DNA from: Limonium bicolor
Taxonomy: Eukaryota; Streptophyta; Magnoliopsida; Caryophyllales; Plumbaginaceae
NCBI GenBank assembly: GCA_023374045.1
Contig: CM041780.1
Span: 168,698,085 to 168,762,084 of the forward strand
Reading direction: 5' to 3'
Length of the DNA stretch: 64,000 bases
The translations under genes and the position numbers were made by a program. The notes under the pieces were generated by a model. The model did not search any database. It was not told the DNA's origin and saw only the letters and a program-made list of their open reading frames with translations. Shown here in pieces: positions 36,040 through 47,480 of the stretch (its first letter is position 1; every line of letters starts with the position of its first letter).

Positions 36040-36177
36040 CAAAAGGGGGAAACATGGTGAATATCGGATTTGTGATTATTGATCAAGTTAGCTGTGTTTC
36101 AGGGGGAACTGTTTCAGGGGGAATACATCCCTCTATTCTCCATGATGAAGTTTGCACACATCAAAAAAGGGGGAAAC
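36040..36177 (+). promoter_or_regulatory. Cluster of four polypurine tracts before Sirevirus 3' LTR
   Basis: AAAAGGGGGAAA (about 36041), CAGGGGGAACTG (about 36100), CAGGGGGAATAC (about 36114) and AAAAAAGGGGGAAAC (36163-36177) occur within 140 bp. The last abuts the LTR and is the functional one. Multiple tracts at this place have been described as a Sirevirus hallmark. Confidence 0.7.
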
Positions 36178-36762
36178 TGTAAATGTATGTGCGCCATACA
36201 TACTTGAGGTTTTTGATGTGTGACAACCATGCGGAACCAGTCTTGTACTCAGCATATAGTTTTCCGGTAGAATCCCCATGGACGTCAAAACACGGGCTCG
36301 CTCATGTGACATCAGATATTATTATAATATCAAGCTGTTAAGATTCGCCCTATTTTATCTCCTCTGTTATGTTAGTTAAACGCTATCAATACTATAATAG
36401 TGCGTGAGATTAGTTTAGCGTATTCTGGGAATTTCCCATGTATATATATACTTGTATAGATATAGTTTAGGGTTATGCTTTTGGGAACATAGAACAGTAC
36501 ATCATCCCTTACGGCAAGACCCCTTTTGCAGAGTGAGAACGAGTGCATCTCTCCATTAGAACCAGTGTGTTTATCATTCAAAGAGTGATAGGTGATAGTG
36601 TGATTGTTCAAGGTGTTGAACAGATCAGGTGAGGAGTTTTTCATGTTATTAATATATTAGTAACTGAGTTTTCTTCTATACGGGATTGCAATCTGTCAAG
36701 TTATCATTACAAATAACTCAGTACAAGTCTGAGTATACTAGAGGTCACATTACGAACTGTCA
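36178..36762 (+). repeat. 3' LTR of Sirevirus-like element
   Basis: 585 bp, nearly identical to 28182-28769. Differences are mostly one- to four-base indels. It ends CTGTCA next to the target duplication ACAAG. Confidence 0.93.
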
Positions 36763-36767
36763 ACAAG

Positions 36768-37224
36768 TATATACAAAAAGAAGAAAATAAAAATATGTAC
36801 ATAAAAATAAAATAAACAAATAACAAAAGAAAAGAAAAATAAATTAAAAAACAAGTAGAGAAAAACATAAACAAAAATGAACGAAAACAAAAATAAAATC
36901 AAACTAAACAAAATCCTATAAATATAAATAGGGAAAAGTCATAATATTCCCCTAAAAATTTTTGTAATTCATAATATACCCTCTTTTCAAAACATGGTCG
37001 CAAGATACCCTTAAAAGTTTTAAAATTCAAAAAATGCCCTTTCTTGACACATGTTTCTAGACCCTTTCTTCAGCGTTTTTCACCTGTTTAAGCACATACC
37101 CGCAAGTAAGGGAGTTCTTCTTCATATAACATGAATCAACACATAAGTGAGGGAATTTATCATATAATATACTAAATAGTAATCAAGTTAAACATAGAAA
37201 TGTGGATAAATTCCGCACTTATCA
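36768..37224 (-). repeat. Truncated 5' LTR of host element
   Basis: From 37056 to 37224 it matches 15396-15433 plus 16584-16697, the host 3' LTR without the small copia insertion. It starts TGATAAGTGCGG on the minus strand at 37224. Left of 37055 the match is lost. 36768-36930 is an A-rich tract like the one at 13980-14080, so the middle of this LTR seems to have been deleted. It also preserves the unoccupied target site of the small copia element. Confidence 0.6.
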
Positions 37225-37886
37225 AGTAACAGAGCGGAAGTAGAAGTTTGATTGGGTAGTTCATGATGGCACGCGTGAGAAGGTTTGATAGCCGCAGAAG
37301 CTCGATGTTCAGTCTAAGAATAGCAAGGCTACTCAGCTGGTTCATGGTATTCAACTTGTGATCGAGTTGCCGCAATTGGTGGAGGCGAGGCTGTGGTACA
37401 TGATTCCAATGAAAAGGCAATCCTGGGGGAACCGAGGGTTACTATTCAGATGAAGCATTGGCTCTACTGTTGCCAGGATTAAGTGACCCCTATGCAGTTG
37501 AGCTTGAAAACACAAGGATTGTTGCTATGTCACCTATAGTTGTAAGGTATCAAGGGTTTGGTGGTGGTGTTGGAGTCGATGAGGTGCGATTTAGGGACTT
37601 AATAGGGATGGGCTTGTTGGTTATGTTGGGGCTTGACGGGGTTTTGAGGGATGTATGATGTAAATATAAAGGATTAACTCAGGTTTCGGAAAACCCTTCA
37701 GATTTTGTTTCTGGTTTGTGATAGAGCTTATGATTTCTAGGGTGGTTAGCACGGGTTGTTTTGGTGGATGGTGGGTGTTTCTTCAATGCATCCTGATATG
37801 CGGTTGTAAGCAAATCGGTCGATGTGTTGGGTTGAAGTTTCCTGCCTTGTTTATATGTACACACATGCGTTTGTTTGTGGGGGACG
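37225..37886. other. Unassigned segment between host element and inverted repeat
   Basis: No gene recognised. A plus-strand frame at 37458-37658 (MALLLPGLSDPYAVELENTR, then VAMSPIVVRYQGFGGGVGVD, 66 aa) has a more balanced composition than its surroundings and could be a piece of a captured gene. It has no recognisable domain, no splice context and ends abruptly. Confidence 0.25.
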
Positions 37887-40250
37887 TTAAACTTGAAAGG
37901 AAGTCATTATGAGGTTTGGCTTTCCGAAATTGAGGGATGTTAATGTATGGAAGGATTGGAGGTGGTCTTCAATTTTCTTCATGTAACTGGTTGGTTATGA
38001 ATGAGAAGATGGCGTGGTTTCGAAAAAAAGAAACTTCATTATGCTTTGTTCACCTGATGCAAATTGTAGCTTCTATGTTATCTTACCAAGCTTGCTCAAT
38101 TTGAACGGGATCTACGCGAACATTAATACAAATAACACTACAAGATCTAACTTCAAAACTGCAAGAATAGAGTCTCATCAACAAAATCTTTTTATATCTC
38201 AATGTAAGAGAATGTGAACAAATTTTCTCTTTACCCTTCTTAATCTGAAAGAAATATACCATAGAATAAGTGATGTATTTTTTGTGATGTTTCATGATAG
38301 GGAGATGGTATGTTCACATAGGGATATAAACTTAATTTGAAGCGCCCATCAAGCTTGTAAAGTAACATTTATGATTTAACTAACATTTAATCTATGTTTT
38401 GATGGCAATATTAACGGATGCATAACCAACCAATAAAACTCAACAACTTCAAATTAGTTACTATATTGGATAGTCACTAAGGGTATTCACAATAGGGTTC
38501 TTGACACGGTTACATAGGTGAAAAAATTAAAAAATGTTCTATAATGGTGAGGATTCCACCAATTTTCTCTCGCATGGACTCTTAACTAAGAGCCCCACTT
38601 TTTATGACACAATATACTCTACCTATGTGTGTCTTTCTCTTTTATATTTTCTCTCACGTCTAAATAGTGATAGTTTACTTATTGCTCATTAAGAGAGAAG
38701 ATTAAATGACTTTGTTATGGTAGTAAATAGAGTTTCTTAAATAATAAATATAACTTTTAAACCCAATTTCTTGGCTACATCTCATTATAGCTATAGATGG
38801 CTACATACATGTACATTTAGTCTACAAAACTGTACATTTGGCATATAAAAGTTGTACATAAATACATATTAAGATACATATTGAATTCTGATGTTACTAA
38901 AACTGTACTATATATACACATTGATTACTTAAACTGTATGGTAAGCTTACAAAACATGTACAATTAGTGTATAAAAATTGCACATTGATAAATGTAGCTA
39001 AATATAGCTACATGGTGGTAGCTAAGAGTACTTGATTTTTAAATGCATGACACGCAGGCATATGCTAAGAAACTCAGCACCATTATCGATACCCTAAATA
39101 ACTTTATGTCAAAGACCTTATTGTGAAACGTATTAATTAACATCAGCTACTACTACCAGTCACTTAATGGAATATATAATTCGTACATATACCCCTCCTT
39201 TATAGGAGTTTAAAAACAATGAAATGGAAGAGATGCGATGATTTTTTTTTTACTGACCATGGTAACATCAATTCGCATGATCAGTCAAAATTAATGCAAC
39301 ATACAAAAACTTTAAAGTGTAGCTACTTACTATATTCAATTGCCGCTAACTTAACGTCAAAGAACGTATTGTGTAACTCCTAACTTAACATAAGTTACTA
39401 CCATTTAACATCATTAATATATCCTTATATCAAGTCACCTAAAGGAATTTATAATTTTTACGTATATCTCTCTTCTTTATGCGAGTTTAGAATAATGAGT
39501 TGGATGGGATTGACTGATCATGTGAATTGATGTTATTATTAAGGCAATATTCCATTTTATTCTTTCTTTTGTACAAAAAATATATATGTTGGTGGCATTA
39601 GATTAATTTTCCCACCTCTCAATGTGTATTTCAATGTCTTTATATTCTTGTAGCCATTATAGTGTTGCAAAAGAGTAAATTTTCTGTCTATTATATCATT
39701 AACCATTAATGATTTGGTAAATCAAACCATTTGCCAAATCTTGTCCTTCGAGCATATGGGAGGTACTAGTTTCTTTTTCATGCCCTTTAGTAACCCAAAA
39801 CAAATTTAGGATGTATACATGAACAACAAAACTGTGAATCATCAAATGTCATGACCAAATTGTTAAGCTATAGTATGAAGGTCAAAACAACTAAGAATCA
39901 ACAGCACAATAATATGACAATCAAGCTTAACACCAATGCCGAAACCAACAAGGTGTACATAATCAAAATGAAATCCGGGAATACTTGGAGATGAAAATTA
40001 TGGAGAGGAAAACTAAGATCAGAAATCAGAATGTGATGCATTTATAGGTGTTTGGATCTGGATTGAATGAAGACATAAAAGGATGTTCAACAAGGAGACA
40101 CTTAGGTAGGTTAATCAAGGTGACTAGGATCAATTCAAAATTTTCGTTACACGAAGCATGTCTCTGACCAACTTGTAACAAAAAAATGTAATGAACAACA
40201 AGAATTCCCAACCCTTTGAATAAGCAACACAGCAAATCTACAGCACCTCT
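37887..40250 (+). repeat. Left arm of large inverted repeat
   Basis: This arm is the reverse complement of 49826-50933 joined to 57622-58035. The best stretch, 38272-38350 against 50855-50933, is about 94% identical. It contains an internal partial duplication (39170-39320 and 39436-39540), which the right arm shares. It differs from the right arm by a 271-bp MITE (38763-39033) and by about 650 bp (39480-40140) absent on the right. Its outer half has no gene. It ends next to the 3' flank of the transporter gene. Confidence 0.75.
38763..39033. mobile_element. MITE in left arm, absent from right arm
   Basis: About 271 bp with inverted ends of the type CTTGGCTAC...TAGCTATAGATGGCTACAT (left) and CTTAGCTACC...TAGCTATATTTAGCTACAT (right, opposite strand). 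The right arm of the inverted repeat (about 50337-50350) reads straight through, giving an empty site. Flanks CTTTTAAA and TTTTTAAA could be an 8-9-bp target duplication, as for Mutator-type or hAT elements. The centre has GTACATTTAGTCTACAAAACT-type repeats. Confidence 0.55.
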
Positions 40251-40254
40251 GCCG

Positions 40255-40757
40255 GCACTAACAAAGCACTTTAGCTTATCAAGGTTGGAGAAAGTAGTGA
40301 TAGCACATATGAAGAAACCAACTGCATCGTATCCACTGGAATAGCTCAATTTAGTGAGCTCTAAAAATTATTGCATCTCCAACAAGTCCTTGTACAATTG
40401 TTCTCCATCTGACAATAAATCTCAGGTCAAAAACTCCTGACATATCGACATGCAGGACTTTGAAGATCCATTTTTGGATCTTCACATGGCCACGTCCCAT
40501 CGTCATCCTCCAAGTGCATGCATGTACATATCTATGAGCAAAAATACAAAAATAACACAATTCTGGCCCGCAATGCTATGTGGATACCTCACGGAGGTCT
40601 TCTACTTGTCAATCCAAGTAGGGAAGAGTTGTAAAGAATACTTTGACCAGAAACTCACAAGGGAGACACACAGCATCAGAAGATTGTCAATCTTTACTCG
40701 AAGGCTCAGAAGAAGAGTTGTCAATTATCTAGAAACTGAGATTCCGTAGTAGAAAAA
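40255..40757 (-). other. Probable 3' untranslated and flanking region of transporter
   Basis: Directly downstream of the transporter stop on the minus strand, between it and the inverted-repeat arm. No repeat match elsewhere in the window and no independent gene; short frames here (40351-40560, 40450-40749) lack features. A palindrome, GATCCATTTTTGGATC, lies at about 40466. Confidence 0.4.
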
Positions 40758-42083
40758 TCAATCGAAAATTCTCTCCCCCTGTTGAGAAAAGAACAAACAC
40801 CAATGAACTAAAATACAGATTAGTCCCGGTATGAAAAAACAGCTCTCCAGCTTTCCGGGCTAGTGATGTCCAAATTAGCAACTCTGGCAGCTTCTAGAAG
40901 CTGTCCAGTGAGCTCAACTCCAACTATACCAGCTAATGTACCAGCTTATTAGAAACACCCATCACGATCCCTGCATATCTAGGTGCTATATCCATGTGGT
41001 TTACTGCAAACCAGCTCTTCCCAGAGCCAAGAAGCCAAGTGCGACCGAGGAGCAAAACACAGCCCCACCAGGAGTTCTAAATAGCGGAATACACATCAAT
41101 GCCAGAGAGCGCCACAATGAACCCTACAGTGTTTAGAAATTTCCTAGTTTTTAGTGACGGACATAATCTTCCTTGTATGAGATGATCAGCAACAACACCA
41201 CCAATGTTTGAAAACACAAACATATTAAAATAAGGCAGCATTTTGGATGAGCCCATATCTTGAAGGCTAAGCTGCAGACCTTGCTCAAAGTATGTGGGTA
41301 ACCAGTTCATGAGAACATACAGTCCGTAATGAAATGCAAAGTTGTTCACAACAATTGCCCATACCGGTAAGCTGATCATAATTTGCTTCCAAGGTATACT
41401 CCCTGTTTTCACTACTGAGCTTCCACCATTGTCCACTTTCATTTTATGGTTCCCTTTAAGTGGCAACAACGTTTCCCCAAATCCAGAAGCTGTGGCTTTT
41501 GGATGCTCTGAACGCGGAGGATCAGAAGAATATCTGAACCAAAGGAAAGACCACAAAGCCCCCAAGGCAGCTTCAACAACAAAGACAGATTGGGCCCCTC
41601 TAAACTTAACAAGGCTCGGAAGCATAAGCATTCCAAAAGCAGCACCAATGTACATTCCAGATGTAGTAAGAGAAACAGACCTTGACCTTTCATGAGGCGG
41701 AACCCACTGAGCTAGAACTGTGTGAATTGAAGGGAAAATGAACCCTGTGCTACGCCTACAAGGACGAGCAACAACCAACACTGTAACCCGCTCAGGATCA
41801 AGTGGAAACAAGAAAACAAGTAGCAGACCACAGCACAAATGAAAGGAGGAGACTCTTCTTCCACCAATTTTTTGAGCAGCCCATCCGCCTGGTACCTGTG
41901 AACAAGCATAGCCATAATAGAATGTGGAGAGTATAGTGCCTTTGCTTGATTGGTTCACCCCAGCTGCATCTGCAGCAACTGTGTATGCAATCGAGAATCC
42001 CACCCTCTCGATGTAGCAAACGGATGTGCACACAAAGGTTAAGAGTACGATTAGGTAGCGTTTTGGAACTTCTTTTCTTGCAT
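40758..42083 (-). pseudogene. PHT4-like (SLC17/MFS) anion transporter, frameshifted
   Basis: Homologous to plant PHT4 anion/phosphate transporters, most like the PHT4;6 type (12-helix MFS proteins; family members act at Golgi or plastid membranes). The minus strand encodes RYLIVLLTFVCTSVCYIERV at the N-terminus, then AADAAGVNQSSKGTILSTFY, GYACSQVPGGWAAQKIGG, FIFPSIHTVLAQWVPPHERS, SLTTSGMYIGAAFGM, KIMISLPVWAIVVNNFAFHYG-like and LYVLMNWLPTYFEQGLQLSL blocks, SNIGGVVADHLI, and after the main frame ends at 41077, PRYAGIVMGVSN, AGIVGVELTGQLLEAARVAN and a stop at 40758. The total of about 441 codons fits the family. Seven or so one-base indels interrupt it, several in compensating pairs. There is no intron inside the coding part. 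ATG at 42083 is the likely start. It is either a very recent pseudogene or a real gene with sequence errors. Confidence 0.8.
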
Positions 42084-43830
42084 TTTTCTACTCAAATTGT
42101 TGCAGAAGTGTTACATAGCACTTGCTCCTGATAGGCTCCTCTTGCCACACCTGCCTGCCTCCTTCACAACTGTCCAACTCTTTATAACTCAAAGATTTGT
42201 CTGCTAATCAAGACAGCAGCCAGGGATGTGAAGGCTTTAGTTGCCATCCAAAACACGGTCAGGCCGTGAACCTAAAAGTCACCAGAGTTATATGTTGATT
42301 ACTTTTTTAATCTATGAGGAACAAACATACAGCAGAACACCAGCAATTAAGAATATTTACCCACGAGAGCACTGATGAAAAATCACATAGTTTTAGTTGG
42401 AAAGCAACAAACTTCAGGTTCACATCTCACCACAGTACTAGAGTTAGAAATGTTTTGAGAATGTAGACTTCAGAGCACTCAGTGCATCACCTGCAAGAAG
42501 TCCGCATTAGTTGCAAAGTTAACGGCAATAAAGAGGTTTCACCAGTTTAACATAGAAAGATGCTGAATCGGTACCAAAAGGATGCTATCTTTATAAAAGG
42601 GATACTATCTTAACTGTCCTTAAATATATCAAGATGCTACCTCCTGGAAGATAGACACTTAATAGGCGCTTAACTATTGCTAAATCAAGCTATGGCATCA
42701 TCTGGATGCTACATACAGAATACATAACGGTCAACACTAACAATAAGTATATAATTTTAACTTCAAGAAGAGAAAGACAAAACAAGTTAAGAACATTAAT
42801 TCCTAAGCAGATAATGAAGGAAAAATATTTGCATTTTCGCCACTTCAGCAAAATCCCTGGAATAACTATCCATCCATCTACCAAACCGTTTAAGTTTAAC
42901 AAGGAAGTAACAGCAAAGATGGGCATGCATTGAGACACATTTGATCAATTCATGACGGCCATAACAAGGCTTGAAAATAGGAAACCAAATTACACCTTAA
43001 TCGGGTCATAATGCGGCTACAAAAACAGAGACACCACATAATGTATAAATGGAGAAAATAAGGCAAGGAAGAACAGCTTAAGAGATCTTAACTTAAGCAG
43101 AGATACCAACACAATAATAACAGCAGCACAATGGCGGAAATTTGACCATAACGAGAACAGTTAGCTGGAGCAGAGAAACCCTGGGTAAATATGTGAGTTT
43201 AAATCGCAAAAATATTTACACTCCTGTCAGATATTCATCTCAAATCTTCCGTTTAACCCAAAATAGGAATTAGATGCAGCAAACTCAAACAACACTCGCA
43301 CCAAAATTCATAGCCTAAACTGACTTGCACAAAACCAATCATTCAGATTTTTCGATTTCATTTACTCAGAAAATGAGCTTCATTTAGGTTCAGAAGCATA
43401 CTTTAGTCTTGCAGAAGGAAAATCAGGAGAGAAGACAGATAAACTCGAGGTTGCTGGGTTGCAAACGCACCTGGCTTTTTTCACCCGAGCGCCTAGTTGC
43501 GTCGCGACAGCTGAGTTTCTTGCTAATGGTTCGCAAACTGGGTTAGCGAACTTAAGCAAGGATGACGGTGACAGTTGACTATGGTGGAAGATGGAAGGAG
43601 GTCGTTAGGGGAGGAAGAAAGAAAAAAAATGTTGCTGCGTGATGTGAATCTAGGGTTTGGGAAGAAGTCGCTCTCGCATCTCGCCTCGTGTTCGTGGAGC
43701 CATGACCAGATAGAGAATAGAGATGGAAAGGATTGAAAATGAAACGGACGTTCTCCCGACGCACAGGCAAACTCTTCCCCAGCCAGAATCCACCTACCGA
43801 ATTCAACTGAAGCTCACTTAACCAAAACTG
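42084..43830 (-). other. 5' leader region of the transporter: candidate untranslated exons and intron
   Basis: On the minus strand, a candidate first untranslated exon runs from about 43830 to 43468. It is rich in CT with no retroelement similarity and ends AAAAAGCCAG before GTGCG, a good donor. A candidate acceptor, GACTTTTAG before GTTCACGG, is at about 42271. The following exon (about 42270-42084) contains a short upstream ORF beginning ATGGCAACTAAAGCC and leads into the coding start at 42083. The intervening 1.2 kb is AT-rich and unlike the LTR elements around it. Splice sites are inferred by eye. Confidence 0.4.
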
Positions 43831-44759
43831 AATCTAGCCGAATGTTTTGTTAAAACTAAATCCACTATAATTGTTCTAAACATACAAATAATCTTGAAAC
43901 CAATAACACATAATGAAGATTTAGACATCCAATAAATGGTAATTGCTCATCGATAATATATATTAGACATCTTTAATATTTAAACATCTCAAACCTTGTT
44001 ATATTAAAACATTCATAAACTCTATTGTTTCCCTTCCCACACATAGATGTTTTGCTTTAAAATGTTTTATAATACAATTTAATGTGTATCATTACGATTT
44101 TATAATACTCTACTAATTTTGATTTTAATAAAGTTAAAAAAATTATGTTTAAGACATGAGACTTGGGAATGGTTTAAATGTTGATGCAGTTTAATTATAA
44201 AACCTAAACTTTTCAGTTGAGACATATACTAACCAAGATTGATGTGTATATGCCTAAAGAAAATTACACAATAAAATGAGAGAAATAAATATTCTTAATG
44301 GTAGATTATTGTGAAGCGTGAGATAGACTAGCATTTGAGGATGAATAATCTCTGTCATATTATTTAATCTACCTTAACAACATAATCTAAAATGTTTTAT
44401 AAGACAGAGTAATGTGTATCATTGTTATTGTATATTACTCTAAATTTTATAAACTTAGGTTTCTTTATGCTTAGGACCTAGGAATGGTTTGAATGTTGAT
44501 GGATGGGTGTGGCGCATGACGCTTGTGCGAGGCGAGGATTGATGGGTATAGGCGCGCGACGCTTGCGCGAGGTGATGAGCGCGGGTTGTGACAGGCACGG
44601 ACGATGGGAGGCACAGCGTCGGGTGTGGGCGGGGTAGACTGAGCGTTAAGTGTTGAATATTGACCACTATTTCACAAATTTTAATTTATACTTGGTCGAT
44701 ACAATTAATAAATGTATAGTTAAATATTCATGTACAAAAATTGTCATCCAATTTGATTT
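43831..44759. other. AT-rich intergenic stretch with local duplications
   Basis: No gene. Two blocks about 325 bp apart are alike: 44060-44185 and 44385-44500, sharing TAATGTGTATCATT and GGAATGGTTTRAATGTTGATG. A GC-rich 39-bp unit is duplicated in tandem at 44502 and 44541 (GATGGGTRTRGGCGC...GACGCTTGYGCGAGG). Upstream regulatory sequence of the transporter would lie here, but I can point to no specific element. Confidence 0.4.
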
Positions 44760-45325
44760 TGAAATACCCCAAAACTATATATGGTAATTAAACATCAAGT
44801 TATGATGTAATAAGGCTAAAACATGTCTTATAAACATTGGTAGACAATTTAAACCAAAGAAAACACAAGAAAACACCATAAAGGCAATTTAAGCAAATAC
44901 TTGCTTAAGAGTTGGTGTAACCTTGATTAGGACCCAAAGGTCATTCCTATACCTTATTAACATGCTAAAGAACATGTTAAAGCAATTACCAAAGAAAACC
45001 AAGCTCAAAAACAAGTTAGAACACAAATTGTGCTTTAAGACTCCTTAAAGCACATTTTTGAGAAATTGTCTTAGAAATGAGTTTTGAGTGGCTAAATGAC
45101 CAGATTATACCTTAATCAACATGTGTACTATTTAGTATCACATTCGGAAGCCTAAATCAATGAGAAACCAAAATTTTCACAATTTGCACTAATTATGAAT
45201 AGTACCCAAATAGTGCCCAAATGAGTCAAATGACTTCTTTAAGTGGTCAATGGTCAAACCACTCCCTAAATATCAAAGGGGGCACGGTTTTTAAGTGGTG
45301 AGTCATCACAAAAGGGATCCAACAT

Positions 45326-45335
45326 TTTATAAAAG
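45326..45335 (+). promoter_or_regulatory. TATA-like box of solo giant LTR
   Basis: TTTATAAAAG at 566 bp into the LTR, followed after about 50 bp by CT-rich sequence typical of transcribed plant leaders (45385-45440). Candidate splice donors of the form AAGGTAAG/AAGGTAA follow at about 45690, 45861 and 46060. Confidence 0.45.
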
Positions 45336-47480
45336 AGGGAGGAGAGTAGAAAAGCATTATTTGCTTTATTACAACAAATATCTCTTACTTCGCTCCCTCC
45401 TCGCTCCTCTCCTCTCCTCTCATTCCTTTCCTTCCCCAACGTTTTTATTCCTTCTATTTGTTCCAAAACTGTTCATGCTACAGCATCCATGGTTCTTGAA
45501 CTTGCTTTGCTTGCCAAATCCAACACAAAGCTCCAAATCCCAAATAAACCACATATTTCTCTTAGTTGAGTCAAGGGCTTCAAAGTGCTCTTTTCAAAAT
45601 CCCAAAACCAGAAGTTTGACTCCATTGATGGAGCTCCATTTGTAGAGGAAAATTCAGTTTCAAAAGCTAGTTTACACTCTCTTTGGCTTAAGGTAAGAAA
45701 AGCTCCAAAAAAACTCAAGTTTTCTTCCATTTTCTACATATGGCCGAAATTGCCTTACCAAGAGGGCTCGTTTTATTCCTTGTATTAGCCTTGATTCAAT
45801 CTTCAAGAGCTTAGTTGAAGCCATGCCTTGATTCCTTACCAAACTCATTCCAAGATTCCTAAGGTAATCATCCAAATTAGTGCATTAAGCACTCTCTTAA
45901 TACTTAAGAGTTGTTTTAATGAGTCTAAAGGTTTTACTTAGTACTCATTGTCTTAATTTGAACCTTGGTTAGAAGTATGGCAAGTTATCAAACCTCCTTG
46001 GCCGAATTCAATCAAGAAAAACAAGAGAAGAAGAGAGAAAAAGAGCTTGAAAATCATAAGGTAAATGACTTACCTTAATGTAGTTTAGTGTCTTAAGGAA
46101 TGGTGTTTAGATAAGTACAAAATATAGCCTAGAGCTTACATTATATTATGGGTTATGTAACCTAGGAAATAACATGATCATACTTGTGAACTTGTGACTA
46201 AAGAGCTAAAGGTAAATGAGTTAGTAAAATGGACATAAGGTGAGTTATAAGAACGTCTCTAATTGCTATGAGATTGATGTTGTGTAAATGCAGGTTGAAA
46301 GCTCTAAATGTTGGAAATTCAGTGTTTAGTTTATGTCATTTAAGGGCCTAAGAGCCATGTCATTTAAGAGCCTTAGTGCTATGCAATTTAAGATTAATGC
46401 AATGTATTGTGGATTGATGTATTTGAGTGCAATTGGCGTTTTGAGAACATCCATTAAGGATTTAGTTAGCTTGTGTTGATTAGAGGAGAAAAACTATGCA
46501 TATGGGCATGATAATATACTAGAGAAGCTATGGCAAAATTTGAGTAGAAACCAAGTGTTTTAAGTGTTCTAGTGAATTACTATGACCTAGAACTTACTAG
46601 GAATCATTAAAGGAGATTTTGGTAGAAATGACTAAACTAAAGTGTTCTTGAGGATTAGGATGACTTAGAGTTTATTAGGAGGAAATTGGAGGTTCAATGG
46701 GTGAATAAAACACGCCAAGATTGTGGTATGAGAGGTGTGTTGAGTTGTGTAAAATCTGTAGGAGAATGATGTAAAAGGCCTTAAGGTGGTTTAGGTATGA
46801 TCTAGTTTGAATAACCTTGATGGTAATGAGTGGACTTGGATGAAAATGATGGAAAGGTCTAAGGAGGATGTAGTAGGGTCAAGATGATGGAGTGTAAGAT
46901 GTAAGATGTTAAGAGGTGGTCTAGTGGTGCATTATGAGTATAACTTTGGAAGTGACGACTAGGTTGAGGAAGGGAGTAAAATGTGTAAAAGGCTAAGTAA
47001 TTGTGTAGTTGGGTGAAGAACAATGTTAAGGTGTTAAGAGAATGGCTAGAAATGCATAGGTATGTGCAAGCTTGAAAATGATGAGTAGAAAGTGTAAAGG
47101 AAAGGAGATGCAATGGGACTAAGCCTAGTATAACTAAATTGGTAAATAATGAGGTATGGAGTTAGGATTGAAGAGATGATATTAACACACTCTAGGAGGA
47201 AGAGTAGTGAAAAGAATTGGTAAGTAGTACCACTTGAGATGAGGACTTAGAAATTTGTTATAAGGAAAAAAATGCATGACTGTTCAAGGTTTTTAAGTGT
47301 GAATAAATTACAATATTTGGGTGAATGTGTAATGGAGTTGTACCCAATGATGAGAGGGTTAAGGTGTTTAAATGGTGTTATAAACATGTGGGATACATGT
47401 GGAGAGATTAGAAGAAGATTGGACAAAAGAACAAGTGGAGAATTAAGTTCAAAACTGTAAAATTTAACAGTTTAAAAGCA

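Larger units (their letters stand above)
28182..36762 (+). mobile_element. Sirevirus-like Ty1/copia element with envelope-like ORF
   Basis: An 8.6-kb plus-strand element with LTRs at 28182-28769 and 36178-36762 and a perfect target duplication ACAAG (28177-28181 and 36763-36767). The order is gag, protease-integrase, reverse transcriptase-RNase H (copia order), then about 1.5 kb of extra coding sequence before the 3' LTR. The extra ORF, the long gag with a coiled coil, and repeated polypurine tracts ahead of the 3' LTR are features described for the Sirevirus lineage. LTRs differ by only a few small indels, so it is young, but pol and the extra ORF are frameshifted. Confidence 0.87.

Noticed and set aside
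41342..41695. 117-codon plus-strand frame
   Set aside because: Antisense shadow of the transporter coding sequence.
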